A DNA stretch of 19,563 nucleotides from Spirochaetaceae bacterium (GCA_028818385.1 JAPPNY010000090.1:1-19563); one strand, 5' to 3'. Positions 1 to 8,243 are shown, counted from the stretch's first letter. A program made the numbers and translations. Notes: generated by a model not told the origin, from the letters alone.

Positions 1-146
1 CGCCCCATGATCCCAACCTGCCTCAAACCGTCCGCCCCGGCTGAATAGTTACCTCTGCAGAATGATGACCAGATGACTGACTAGTTGCAAGGCGGATCCT
101 GTATAGGCCCTCTCTCCGTTGGGTGCCACGCGCCGCGCTATGATCC

Positions 147-683
147 GTGATCATGCACGTGGTGCTGGTCGGCTACCGGGCTGCCGGCAAGACCACCGCC
201 GGACGGCTGGTGGCGGAGCGGCTCGGATGGGAGTACCTGGACGTGGACCGCGGCATCGAGGCGCATTGCGGGCTCACCATCGCCGAGATCTTCCAGGACC
301 GCGGGGAGCCCTACTACCGCGACGTGGAGAGCTCGGTGGTGGCCGAGATGTGCGCGCACGACGACGCGGTGGTCACCTTCGGCGGCGGCACCCTGATGCG
401 TCCCGTCAACCAGGAGCACGCCCGCCGTGACGGCCTGGTGGTCTACCTGGAGGCGGACGCCGGGGAGCTGTGGCGGCGGATCGACGCGGACCCGGCCAGC
501 GCCGCCACCCGCCCGAACCTGGCCGGCGGCGGCCTGCAGGAGGTGGTCACGATGCTGGCGCAGCGTGCGCCCGTGTACCGCGCCAACGCCGAGCTCACCC
601 TGGACGCCACCTTGCCGCCGGAGGAACTGGCCGACCGCATCGTCGCCGCCGTGCGGGATCGGCAGCGCGCCGCGGGGCGCTGA
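147..683 (+). CDS. aroK: Shikimate kinase
   Basis: This gene encodes a 178-residue P-loop kinase that phosphorylates the 3-hydroxyl of shikimate with ATP, a cytoplasmic step of aromatic amino acid synthesis. The Walker A motif GYRAAGKTT lies at residues 9-17. The shikimate-binding region LDVDRGIE (Asp32/Asp34) is at 31-38, an Arg in YYRDVE near 58, the GGGT turn at 79-82, the lid-type TRPNL (Arg122) at 121-125, and RAPVY (Arg140, Tyr144) near the C-terminus. The length is typical of the family. The start may be the GTG at 147 or the in-frame ATG at 153; neither has a strong ribosome site. It stands alone and converges on the next gene with an 11-base gap. No other aromatic-pathway gene is nearby. 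A gluconate-kinase-like role is less likely because the shikimate motifs are present. Confidence 0.88.
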   Translation: MIMHVVLVGYRAAGKTTAGRLVAERLGWEYLDVDRGIEAHCGLTIAEIFQDRGEPYYRDVESSVVAEMCAHDDAVVTFGGGTLMRPVNQEHARRDGLVVYLEADAGELWRRIDADPASAATRPNLAGGGLQEVVTMLAQRAPVYRANAELTLDATLPPEELADRIVAAVRDRQRAAGR

Positions 684-694
684 GGCGGACTCGC

Positions 695-1489
695 CTAGAC
701 CAGGTCGGCCTCGAACGCTTCGACCTCGGCGAAGCGGGTGGTGCCGCGCAGCAGCCGGCCCAGGCGCGGCACGCCGCCGTTGTAGACCTCCACGGCGTCC
801 GCGTCGGCGAAGCGCAGGAACAGGATGCGGCGGTGGGTGGCAGACCGGTTGCCTTCCGACTTGTGGAGCATCCAGCAGTGGAAACAGATGGCCTCGCCCG
901 CCTTCATCTCCACCGGCACGGCGCGGCTCTCGTCCGCCTCCAGCTTGATCGGCAGCAGGGCCGCCTTCTCCTCCGGGTTCTGCGGGTCGGCCTGTCCCTG
1001 GCGGTGGCTGCCGGGGATCAGCCACAGGCAGCCGTTCTCGACGTCCGCGTCGTCGAGCGCGGTCAGGCAGGTCACCGCCGTGTACGGGTCCAGCTCGCCG
1101 TAGGCGTTGTCCTGGTGCCAGTGGAACGGCATGGTGTTGCCGCGCATCTTGAAGGTGAGCTGCGAGGTGGCGCCCTTCACGTTCGGGCCGATGATCTGGC
1201 CGGCGATGTCCACCGGGGGACCGTGGAAGTAGTAGCGGCGCACCGTCTCCGAGCGGTGGTGGATGTCGCTCAGAAGTGAATTCGCAAGCCACGTGGCGTC
1301 CGGGTCGAACGGCCCCTTCTCTGCCTCCCAGGCGGCCATCGCCTCGGCCCGCATCCGCTCCAGCCCCTGGTCGGTCAGGGTGCGCCCCAAGCGCAGGAAC
1401 CCGTCCCGGTCGAAGGTGTCGAGCTCCTTGCCGGTGAGCGTTCGATAGTTGAACAGCTCGGGGTGCCGCTCCGGGATCAGCCTCGCCAT
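695..1489 (-). CDS. Phytanoyl-CoA dioxygenase (PhyH) family oxygenase
   Basis: This 264-residue protein is a predicted Fe(II)/2-oxoglutarate-dependent oxygenase of the PhyH family, acting in the cytoplasm on an unknown small substrate. The full iron triad is visible: His125 and Asp127 in FHWHQDNAYGE (HxD) and distal His209 in WMLHKSEGN, followed by Arg220/221, placed to bind 2-oxoglutarate. PGSHRQ at 159-164 is the usual family turn. I chose the ATG at 1489 (MARLIPERHPE) because upstream codons give an unconvincing extension that runs into the divergent gene. The 55 bases to the start of the BNR gene must hold divergent promoters. The family assignment is firm; the substrate is not known, since family members hydroxylate many lipids, amino acids and natural products. 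Confidence 0.9.
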   Translation of the reverse strand: MARLIPERHPELFNYRTLTGKELDTFDRDGFLRLGRTLTDQGLERMRAEAMAAWEAEKGPFDPDATWLANSLLSDIHHRSETVRRYYFHGPPVDIAGQIIGPNVKGATSQLTFKMRGNTMPFHWHQDNAYGELDPYTAVTCLTALDDADVENGCLWLIPGSHRQGQADPQNPEEKAALLPIKLEADESRAVPVEMKAGEAICFHCWMLHKSEGNRSATHRRILFLRFADADAVEVYNGGVPRLGRLLRGTTRFAEVEAFEADLV

Positions 1490-1544
1490 GTCTCGCGCCT
1501 CCGGTGCGGGGAGTATACCCTCAGCCCGCATGGAGGCAGGCGGC

Positions 1545-2675
1545 ATGGAGACGGTGGAGATCGGGATCGAGTCGCCGCGGGCGCTCGCCGGACAGCGGAT
1601 CACCGGCCAGCGGGTTCCGGTGGGCGTGCCGGCGGACTACAAGCCGTGCATCGCTCGGCTGCCGGACGGGCGGCTGCTGCTGGTGGCGTTCGCCCCCTAT
1701 CAGCTCGAGGAGGGCTGGAAACGGGAGGAGATCCTGCGGTTCCGCTCCGAGGACGGCGGCGCCACCTGGAGCGATGCGGAGAACCTCACGACCGGCCACG
1801 GGCTGCTCGGCCGCGAGCCCTACCTGACGGTGCTGCGCGACGGCACGGTGCTGATGACCGTCCACTTCCTGTCCCGCGACGTGCGCAATCCGACCGGTTA
1901 CACGCGCAGCTTCGTGCACCGCTCGGCCGACGGCGGGCGCACGTGGACGACCACCGTCGCCGAGCCGGAAGGCATGGCGCCCGGCGGTTCGAGCTGCACG
2001 ACGCGCACCGTGCTGGAGATGGACGACGGATCGCTGCTGCTGGGCGTCGGCTCGACCGGCACTCCGTATCTCTGGCGCAGCCGCGACGGCGGTGAGACCT
2101 GGCCGGAGCGCCACCCGGCGGTGATCGAGGAGCTCGGCGACGACTACCCGTTCCCGTTCCTGGGGGAGGCGGTCTGGTGGCAGGCACCCTCGGGCCGCAT
2201 CCTGGTCCTGGCCCGGCTCGACTCTGCGCACGCGGGGCGGTTCGCGGTCGAGGTGGACGACCCGGAGTTCGGCCGCTCGGACAACGTGGACCGGTTGATC
2301 CTCTACGCCTCGGACGACCGGGGGCGCTCGTTCCGGCCGCTTGAGGCCTTCGGAAGACCAGGCGAGATGTATCCGGCGATCCTGCGGCTGGCCGACGGGC
2401 GGCTGCTGCTCACCTTCACCGTGCGGGCGCTGCACCGGCCGCTCGGCGTGCGCGCCGTGGTGGGCCGGGAGACGCACGACGGCTTCGCGTTCGATCTCCG
2501 CAACGACCGCCTGATGCTGGACGTGCAGACTGCGCCCGGCGTCTACTCCGGCGGCGGCTTCGGCCGCACGGTGCAGTTGGACGACGGCATGCTGGTCACC
2601 AGCTACTCGTGGCGCGACGCGGAGTTCGTCGTGCACAGCGAGGTCGTCCGCTGGCGGCTGCCGCCGGCCGGCTGA
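1545..2675 (+). CDS. BNR/Asp-box sialidase-like beta-propeller protein
   Basis: The 376-residue product has four Asp-box repeats: SEDGGATW at 68-75, SADGGRTW at 127-134, SRDGGETW at 179-186 and a degenerate SDDRGRSF at 256-263. This marks a six-bladed sialidase/BNR propeller. Sialidases release terminal sialic acids, but many BNR proteins act on other glycans or are not hydrolases. IARLPDGRLLL at 36-46 resembles the region carrying the first catalytic Arg of sialidases; I cannot place the full Arg triad and Tyr/Glu pair with certainty. There is no signal peptide, so it is probably cytoplasmic. I chose ATG 1545 because GGAGG at 1532-1536 sits 8 bases upstream; ATG 1530 is an alternative. It is divergent from the PhyH gene and converges on the aminotransferase with a 10-base gap. 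Confidence 0.82.
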   Translation: METVEIGIESPRALAGQRITGQRVPVGVPADYKPCIARLPDGRLLLVAFAPYQLEEGWKREEILRFRSEDGGATWSDAENLTTGHGLLGREPYLTVLRDGTVLMTVHFLSRDVRNPTGYTRSFVHRSADGGRTWTTTVAEPEGMAPGGSSCTTRTVLEMDDGSLLLGVGSTGTPYLWRSRDGGETWPERHPAVIEELGDDYPFPFLGEAVWWQAPSGRILVLARLDSAHAGRFAVEVDDPEFGRSDNVDRLILYASDDRGRSFRPLEAFGRPGEMYPAILRLADGRLLLTFTVRALHRPLGVRAVVGRETHDGFAFDLRNDRLMLDVQTAPGVYSGGGFGRTVQLDDGMLVTSYSWRDAEFVVHSEVVRWRLPPAG

Positions 2676-2685
2676 CCCGCTCGGC

Positions 2686-4029
2686 TCAGGCCAGCAACTC
2701 GTCGATCACCGCGCCGACGACGCCCACCGCCTCTTCCAGCGCGTCGGCGTCGATCACCAGCGGCGGCGCGATCCGGTAGAAGCCGCCGCCGGTGATGAAG
2801 CTCATCAGGCCGCGCCGCACGCACTCCATGGCGACCTGGTCGCCCAGCTCGAACGCCTGCTCGCCCGAGTCGGGGTCGCGGAAGTGGATGGCGTGCCACA
2901 GGCCGCGGCCGTCGATCTGCCTGATCCGGTCGGGGTGCCGCTCGCGGATCGGCCGCAGCCACGCCGCCAGCCGCTCCCCGAGGTCGGCCGACCGCCGCAC
3001 CAGGTCCTCGTCCTCGAACACGTCCAGGTTCGCCAGGGCGGCGGCCATGCAGACCGGGTTGCCGCCGTGGGTGCTGGACATCTCGCCCGGCGGGGCCAGG
3101 TCCAGGATGGGCGCACGTCCCTTGACCACCGACACCGGCAGGCTGGAGCTCACCCCCTTGCCCATGGCGATCAGGTCGGGGGTGATGCCGTAGTGCTCGT
3201 GGGCGAACAGCCGCCCGGTGCGGCCCCAGCCGACCTGGACCTCGTCGACCGCCACCAGCACCGAGTGCTCGGCAGCCCACGCCATCAGGTCGTCGATGTA
3301 GTCCTGGGGATAGGGCGAGGTGATCATGCTCGCCATCGACTCGAAGATGATGCCGGCGGTCTTGGCCGGGTCCACTTCGTGCTCGGCCAGGTCGGCATGG
3401 AATCCCTGCGACGCGGGGCTGCCGGGCATGGGAAGCTGGGTCTGGTACACCCGGTCGCGCTGGATGGCGTCGATCGTCCCCGGCTGCCCGCCGGCGAATC
3501 GGGCCCCCAGGGTACGGCCGAAGAAGGTGCCTGAGAACGACAGGATGCCGACCTTTGCGGGCGAGATCGACAGGCCGTGGCGGCGCATCAGGGTCAAACA
3601 GCACTCGTTGGCCTCGGTGCCGGAACAGAAGGCGATCGCCTTGTCGAGCTCGCGCGGCGGCAGGCCGGCCACCCGCTCGATCAGGCGCGCCCGCACATCC
3701 GAAGGGAACGCGTAGGTGAACAGCAGCTCCCGGTCGAGCTGCTCGTGCACGGCCTTGACGATGCGCGGGTGGGCGTGGCCGGCGTTGGCCGCGGCGGCCC
3801 CGCTGGTCAGGTCGATGAAGCGGTTGCCGTACGGGTCCTCGACCTGGAAGCCGCGCGCCCGCTGCCAGATGACCGGCGGCAACCCGGCCATCGACCGCGG
3901 CTCCGCCGTCCGCAGCCGTTCGATCGCCGGAATCGAGTCCGGTACGGGAATCGGCGTCGCGATCCGCCGGAATTGGGTGTCGACCGGATCGGTGGGAACC
4001 GGCGTCAGCGCGCTTACCTGCATCGGCAT
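2686..4029 (-). CDS. Class III PLP-dependent aminotransferase
   Basis: This 447-residue enzyme belongs to the class III (omega/acetylornithine/4-aminobutyrate type) aminotransferases, which move an amino group between an amine and a 2-oxo acid in the cytoplasm. FCSGTEANE at 134-142 binds the cofactor phosphate, VDEVQVGWGRTG at 261-272 carries Asp262 (pyridine nitrogen), AMGKG at 288-292 carries the Schiff-base Lys291, and STHGGNP at 319-325 carries Thr320. Arg419 in FYRIAPPL is placed like the substrate-carboxylate Arg. The length is normal for the class. The ATG at 4029 is preceded by GGAGG on the minus strand at good spacing. The substrate cannot be deduced; neighbours suggest accessory metabolism rather than ornithine or haem synthesis. 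It is divergent from the FG-GAP gene across 75 bases. Confidence 0.92.
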   Translation of the reverse strand: MPMQVSALTPVPTDPVDTQFRRIATPIPVPDSIPAIERLRTAEPRSMAGLPPVIWQRARGFQVEDPYGNRFIDLTSGAAAANAGHAHPRIVKAVHEQLDRELLFTYAFPSDVRARLIERVAGLPPRELDKAIAFCSGTEANECCLTLMRRHGLSISPAKVGILSFSGTFFGRTLGARFAGGQPGTIDAIQRDRVYQTQLPMPGSPASQGFHADLAEHEVDPAKTAGIIFESMASMITSPYPQDYIDDLMAWAAEHSVLVAVDEVQVGWGRTGRLFAHEHYGITPDLIAMGKGVSSSLPVSVVKGRAPILDLAPPGEMSSTHGGNPVCMAAALANLDVFEDEDLVRRSADLGERLAAWLRPIRERHPDRIRQIDGRGLWHAIHFRDPDSGEQAFELGDQVAMECVRRGLMSFITGGGFYRIAPPLVIDADALEEAVGVVGAVIDELLA

Positions 4030-4104
4030 GGGTCGTCCTCCACGGTGGGTTCGGGGAGTCTGGCGAATCGGCGCGGAATTTGACACCGCAGACGGCGCGC
4101 TTCG

Positions 4105-6816
4105 ATGATCCGGAGTGCCGTGGCGCTGCGCGAATGGGTGACCGAGGGGTTCGAGGCGTTCCGTGCGGGCACGTTCGGCGCCGGCGGGCAGAACCTGTAC
4201 GTGTCGCGCGCGGGCGTGCTGCAGCGCATCCACCAGTTCGACGTGGACGGGGACGGCCACCTGGACCTGCTGTTCTGCAACAGCCAGGACCACTGGGAGC
4301 GGCCGCCGGCCTACGTGCTCGACGGGCGTGACGGCTACGCTTGCACGGAGCTGCCGGCCGAAGGCGCCATGAGCGGGGCTGTCGCCGACCTGAACGGCGA
4401 CGGCACCGACGACCTGGTGGTCGCCAACCACTACAACGGCATGAACTCCAGCGGCGTGAACTCCACGATCTACTACGGGTCGCCGGCCGGCTGGAGCCTG
4501 CGCCGGCACCAGGTGCTGCCCACGCCGTTCGCGTTGTCGGTGGCGGCCGGCGACTTCGACGGCGACGGCCGCCCGGACCTGGCGTTTGCGTGCACGACGG
4601 AGCAGGGCGCCGGTCGCGTGCGCGTTTTCCGTCAGAGCGAGCTGGGGTTCGAGCCGAAGCGGTTCGTCGACACCGGTGTCCGGGCCGTGCAGCTCTGCGC
4701 CGCCGACCTGGACGGCGACGGCTGCGACGACCTGGTGGTCCTGGACGGTAGCGGCGGTTCGGCGATCCATTGGGGCAGCACCGGCGGGCTGTCGTGGGAG
4801 GAGCGCACGGAGATTCCGGGCGAGGCGGGCGGCGCGGGCTGGGAGGAGGCCGCCCGGGGCGAGTACGTGCGGGACGCGCCGTCCGGGGTGCGCGTGGTGG
4901 AGCTTCCGGAGACGCACGTGGCGGTGCCGAGTGCCGCCGGGATACGGCTGATCGGGTTGCGCGGGCGGCAGGGGGAGGAACGGACGCTGCTGCCGTGCGC
5001 CGGCGCGCAGGCGGCGGGTGCGGCCGACCTGGACGGAGACGGCGCGGTCGACGTGGTGGTGGCCTGCAAGGGCGAGGGGCAGGAAGCGTCGCTGGTGTTC
5101 TGGGGGCGCCCGGGCGGCGGGTTCGAGCCGGAGCCGGCAGTGCTCGCCTCAAGCGGCGCGTGCGACGTGGCGATCGCGGATCTGGACGGCGACGGGCGGC
5201 CCGAGGTGGTGATCTGCCAGCACAAGAGCGACGCCTCGTACACCACCGAGTCGCTGGTATACGCGTGCGGCCCGGACCGGCGCTTCGGTCCCGCGCGGCG
5301 CCTGGTCAGCCACGACGCGCGCTGCTGTCTGGTGGGGCGGCCCGACGGCGGGCACCCTCGCCTGGTCCTGATCAACCACTTCGCGCGCACCAGCCGGGAC
5401 GACGTGCCGATCTACGTGTACCGGGGCGGGGAGGGGGGCTACGCGCCCGAGCGGCGCCTGGAGGTCGTGGCGTCGGGCGCCGTCGACGCGGTGAGCTCCG
5501 ACCTGTTCGACCGCGGCATCGCCGACCTGGTGATCTGCAACGCCTCCGAGTACTCGAAGGTGAGCGATGACGCCGGCTCCTTCATCCTGCGCCGCGGCCC
5601 GGCAGGCTTCCCGGCCGCGCCCGACGTGCGCCTGGCCACCACCCACGCGCACGGCATGGTGTGCGCGGACCTGGACCGCGACGGCTGGCTGGACCTGGTG
5701 TTCGGCGGCTTCGGAGAGCCGGACCTGCTGTTCTTCCACGGCGGGCCGGACGGCTTCGACGCCGCCAACCCGCGCCGCCTGCGCATGGAGCTCGACGGGG
5801 TGCTCTACGACGAGCCGCGTTTCCTGTGCGCGGCCGACCTGAACGGCGACGGCTGGCTGGACATCGTCGTGCCGCAGATCGCCGCCGACCGGAGCTTCAT
5901 CCTGTGCGGCGGCCCGGACGGCTACTCCATGGAGCGCTGCCGGCCGCTCAGCGTCTTCCACGCGGTCGCCGCCCGCGCCGCCGACCTGGACGGCGACGGC
6001 CGGCTGGACCTGGTGGTGGCCGGCCACACGCAGAGCGAGAGCGGCCCGGACGACGCGTTCCTGTACGTGTACTGGAACGGCCCCGACGGACTGCGCGAGG
6101 ACCGGCGCACGCTGCTGCCGGCCCGCGCCGGCAACTCGGTGTCGATCGCGGACTTCGACAATGACGGCCTGCTCGACATCTTCGTGTCCTCGTACACGAC
6201 GCCGCGCGAGCGCGACCTGGACTCCTTCATCTACTGGAACCGCCCGGGCCGCGGTTTCTCCCCGGACGACTGCACGCGGCTGTTCACGCACTCCGCCTCC
6301 GGATCGCTGGCGGCCGACCTGAACGGCAACGGCTGGACGGACCTGGTGGTGGCCAATCACAAGGTGTGGGGCGACCACCGCGGCTACTCCGAGATCTGGT
6401 GGAACGGGCCGGACGGGTTCGACCGCCGCCGCACCACGCGGCTGCCGACCATGGGGCCGCACGGCATGCGCTCGGTCGAGCCGGGCAACCAGCACGACCG
6501 GGGGCCGGAGGAGCTCTACACCTCGCCCGTGCGGCGGCTGGCGGACGGGGCGCGAGTGATCGATCTGCGCTGGGAGGCCGAGGTGCCGGCCGATACCTGG
6601 GTACGCGGCCGCGTACGGACCGGCGGCGACGAGGCAGCGGTGCGGTCGGCTGAATGGTCGTCCTGGGCAGGCTGCGGCGAGCGGCTGGCGGTCGCCGGCG
6701 GCCGCTCGGCGGACAGAGGACCGTTTGTGCAGTATCAGCTCGCGCTCGGCGCCGTGCTCGGCAAGACCACGCCGCGCGTGCGCCGCGTCAGCCTCCGCTC
6801 GGACGACGCCGGCTGA
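4105..6816 (+). CDS. FG-GAP/VCBS repeat beta-propeller protein
   Basis: The 903-residue product is built from about twelve FG-GAP/VCBS repeats with the calcium-loop pattern D-x-(D/N)-x-(D/N)-G. Examples are DVDGDGHLDLLF at 46-57, DLNGDGTDDLVV at 95-106, DFDGDGRPDLAF at 150-161, DLDGDGCDDLVV at 201-212, DLDGDGRPEVVI at 359-370, DLNGDGWLDIVV at 578-589 and DLNGNGWTDLVV at 738-749. The unit DLFDRGIADLVI at 466-477 is degenerate. Residues ~805-900 form a separate beta-rich tail (WEAEVPADTWVRGRVRTG and later FVQYQLAL). Such repeats normally form calcium-binding propellers in secreted or surface proteins, yet no signal peptide is present: the N-terminus is MIRSAVALREWVTEG, and an in-frame stop at 4081-4083 excludes a longer start. 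The gene overlaps the convergent PhyH gene by 29 bases. Its function is unknown; a polysaccharide-related role is possible. Confidence 0.88.
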   Translation: MIRSAVALREWVTEGFEAFRAGTFGAGGQNLYVSRAGVLQRIHQFDVDGDGHLDLLFCNSQDHWERPPAYVLDGRDGYACTELPAEGAMSGAVADLNGDGTDDLVVANHYNGMNSSGVNSTIYYGSPAGWSLRRHQVLPTPFALSVAAGDFDGDGRPDLAFACTTEQGAGRVRVFRQSELGFEPKRFVDTGVRAVQLCAADLDGDGCDDLVVLDGSGGSAIHWGSTGGLSWEERTEIPGEAGGAGWEEAARGEYVRDAPSGVRVVELPETHVAVPSAAGIRLIGLRGRQGEERTLLPCAGAQAAGAADLDGDGAVDVVVACKGEGQEASLVFWGRPGGGFEPEPAVLASSGACDVAIADLDGDGRPEVVICQHKSDASYTTESLVYACGPDRRFGPARRLVSHDARCCLVGRPDGGHPRLVLINHFARTSRDDVPIYVYRGGEGGYAPERRLEVVASGAVDAVSSDLFDRGIADLVICNASEYSKVSDDAGSFILRRGPAGFPAAPDVRLATTHAHGMVCADLDRDGWLDLVFGGFGEPDLLFFHGGPDGFDAANPRRLRMELDGVLYDEPRFLCAADLNGDGWLDIVVPQIAADRSFILCGGPDGYSMERCRPLSVFHAVAARAADLDGDGRLDLVVAGHTQSESGPDDAFLYVYWNGPDGLREDRRTLLPARAGNSVSIADFDNDGLLDIFVSSYTTPRERDLDSFIYWNRPGRGFSPDDCTRLFTHSASGSLAADLNGNGWTDLVVANHKVWGDHRGYSEIWWNGPDGFDRRRTTRLPTMGPHGMRSVEPGNQHDRGPEELYTSPVRRLADGARVIDLRWEAEVPADTWVRGRVRTGGDEAAVRSAEWSSWAGCGERLAVAGGRSADRGPFVQYQLALGAVLGKTTPRVRRVSLRSDDAG

Positions 6817-7780
6817 CGCCCGGCTCGCGCCGGATCATCCGACGGTCACGGTCGTCGAAGTAGGCGCACTCGGCGAGCACGTCCCCATCCTCCGCGCCGG
6901 CCTCCGCGATCCTGGTGTGGAGTCGGTCGAACGGGGTGTGCCGGGTGAAGCTCTCTCCGTATTTCGCAACCGGGAAGTCGAGGGTCCGAGCCCGTTGCAG
7001 ATCGAAGTGCGAGCCCCCTTCCACGAATCGCATCACGTGGGCCGCGCGTCTTGGAAGCACGCCCTCACCAAGCATGATGCTCTTGTGGACGACATACTTG
7101 TCGAAGACGAGCACGTCCCCCGGCTCGAAGTCCTCCTCCACCTGGTGGTGTTCGAGGATATTCACGATCGGCGGCCCATTGAGGGTCGCGAAGCGCATCA
7201 GGGAGTAATCGTCCTCGCTCGTCTTCTCCCCGGCTCGCTCCATGGCCTCCAAGGTCGAGACGATTCCCGGTTCGATGTATCGGAAGACGAAATCCCCCGA
7301 TATGACGTTGGCGGGTACATAGGCCATACCGCCCCGTTGGCCCTTCGTGTCGATCGGATGCAGTGGCGCCCACACCGTGTACCCGAGCTCACCCGCGGGC
7401 TGGTAGCCGAAGCTCTGCACGCCGACATGCCACGGGAATCCCCGGCTGACGTTCTTTCCGAGCTCGAAGCACATCTCGGTCGTCAGGAACAGGTCACGCT
7501 CGGCCAGATCCGTCAGGGCTCGCCGGAAGTAGGGACGCTCCAACAATTCGAAGATGTCGTTCCTGCTGCTGGCGAACCCATACTTGACCCGCTTGAATCG
7601 TCTGTCGCCTGCGCTGCCGTCCCCGGCCGGCCGACTCATCTCGGCATCGACACGACCGAGCAGCGCGTCGACGACGGTGGCGTTGAGGAACCGTGCCAGC
7701 TTCACGAAGCCGTCGGTCCGGAATCGTTCCTTGTGCTGAGGGGTGATGACGAACTCGTTGTCGAAGGGATGACCGCTCAT
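6788..7780 (-). CDS. PhyH-family non-haem iron protein with HxG motif
   Basis: This 330-residue protein has the layout of PhyH-family Fe(II)/2-oxoglutarate enzymes, but the metal-binding carboxylate is absent. His118 lies in FPWHVGVQSFGY, where the expected HxD Asp is Gly120. The distance from His118 to the following strand (TVWAPL) matches the HxD histidine of the other PhyH protein in this window. Distal His232 (YVVHKSIM) and Arg244/245 (LPRRAAHVM), which would bind 2-oxoglutarate, are retained. An Asp-to-Gly/Ala change at this site is known from iron halogenases (SyrB2, WelO5, BesD), where halide takes the vacant position; an inactive or differently liganded protein is the alternative. I chose the ATG at 7780 (MSGHPFDNEF); a start at 7849 is possible but adds an unlikely leader. 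The Gly codon reads cleanly at 7421-7423. Confidence 0.82.
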   Translation of the reverse strand: MSGHPFDNEFVITPQHKERFRTDGFVKLARFLNATVVDALLGRVDAEMSRPAGDGSAGDRRFKRVKYGFASSRNDIFELLERPYFRRALTDLAERDLFLTTEMCFELGKNVSRGFPWHVGVQSFGYQPAGELGYTVWAPLHPIDTKGQRGGMAYVPANVISGDFVFRYIEPGIVSTLEAMERAGEKTSEDDYSLMRFATLNGPPIVNILEHHQVEEDFEPGDVLVFDKYVVHKSIMLGEGVLPRRAAHVMRFVEGGSHFDLQRARTLDFPVAKYGESFTRHTPFDRLHTRIAEAGAEDGDVLAECAYFDDRDRRMIRREPGVSRRRPSGG

Positions 7781-7849
7781 GACCGATGAAACTCCGCGAT
7801 GGCAGCGCCGGAACCTCCTGCCGGCGTGCTGCGCCACCCGATGGTACAC

Positions 7850-7920
7850 CTACAGCGGCGTGTCTCCCGCCTCGGCGATCCACCGCTGCGTCCACTCGAC
7901 GGCCGGCAGCCCCATGTCGC
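7850..7920 (-). pseudogene. Orphan duplicate of the 3' end of the 8515-9330 gene
   Basis: These 71 bases match 8515-8585 in the same orientation with 11 mismatches and no gap. On the minus strand they encode DMGLPAVEWTQRWIAEAG plus DTPL and a stop, against DMGLETVEWTRQWIAEVG plus DTPL in the intact gene. Similarity stops at 7920 on one side and at the stop codon on the other. The copy has no start and no upstream coding sequence, so it is a remnant. It is one of two direct repeats bracketing the higBA pair. Confidence 0.85.
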
Positions 7921-7927
7921 TTGCCTG

Positions 7928-7946
7928 TGCAACACGTCGTGTAGCA
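7928..7946. promoter_or_regulatory. higBA operator: Palindromic operator candidate upstream of higBA
   Basis: The arms TGCAACACG and CGTGTAGCA flank a single T and pair at 8 of 9 positions; the core ACACG-T-CGTGT is perfect. The site ends 13 bases before the proposed higB start. Antitoxins of the HigA type bind palindromes over their own promoter, so this is the natural candidate for autorepression. A weak -35-like TTGCCT at 7921-7926 and a TAGCAT at 7942-7947 overlap it, with a short 15-base spacer, so the promoter call itself is uncertain. Confidence 0.5.
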
Positions 7947-7959
7947 TGATCTGTCCGCA

Positions 7960-8232
7960 TTGAGGATAGCGCACAAGGGGCTACGCAGATTGTTCGAGCG
8001 GGACGACACCCGCCTGCTGAATCCCAACCATGTGGGGCGGATTCGCCGAGTGCTGTCCGACCTTGAATTCGCACGACAGCCTCAGGATCTGAACTGGCCG
8101 GGATACCGGTTGCACGCGCTCGAGGGCAATCTGCGTGGCTATTGGGCTGTACGCATCTCAGGCAACTGGAGGATCGTCTTTCGCTTCGCGCACGGCGAGG
8201 CCGTAGACGTGGACCTCGTCGACTACCATTAG
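7960..8232 (+). CDS. higB: HigB-type toxin (RelE/ParE superfamily)
   Basis: The 90-residue product matches HigB/HigB-1 toxins, ribosome-dependent mRNA endonucleases. Visible marks are HKGLRRLFERDD near the N-terminus, the central LNWPGYRLHALEGNLRGYWAV, the signature SGNWRIVFRF, and the C-terminal DLVDYH. The start is uncertain. TTG at 7960 is the first plausible start in frame (a stop lies at 7942-7944), and ATG 7946 is in another frame and closes after five codons. Most relatives have two or so more N-terminal residues, so a small indel at the start or a CTG start at 7951 is possible. It precedes the antitoxin gene by 11 bases, the usual toxin-first order of hig loci. Confidence 0.86.
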   Translation: MRIAHKGLRRLFERDDTRLLNPNHVGRIRRVLSDLEFARQPQDLNWPGYRLHALEGNLRGYWAVRISGNWRIVFRFAHGEAVDVDLVDYH

Positions 8233-8243
8233 GAGGAGCCAGC

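Noticed and set aside
1..146. Possible promoter (TTGCAA at 85-90, TATAGG at 102-107) before aroK
   Set aside because: The spacer is only 11 bases, too short for a sigma-70 type promoter.
4080..4110. TTGACA at 4080-4085 as a promoter for the FG-GAP gene
   Set aside because: A -10 box at normal spacing would fall on the start codon and none is seen.
2603..5152. Very long minus-strand open frame (849 codons) and a second one at 2686-4917 that extends the aminotransferase upstream
   Set aside because: Upstream of 4029 both are Arg/Pro/Ala-rich shadows of the FG-GAP gene; the aminotransferase homology begins at the ATG at 4029 with a good ribosome site.
5149..6495. 448-codon minus-strand open frame
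   Set aside because: It is antisense to FG-GAP repeats, and its apparent repeats (VQPAVAVQV) are the complement of the DLDGDG codons.
7946..7963. ATG 7946 as the higB start
   Set aside because: It is in a different frame and reaches TGA after five codons; used only if a frameshift were shown.
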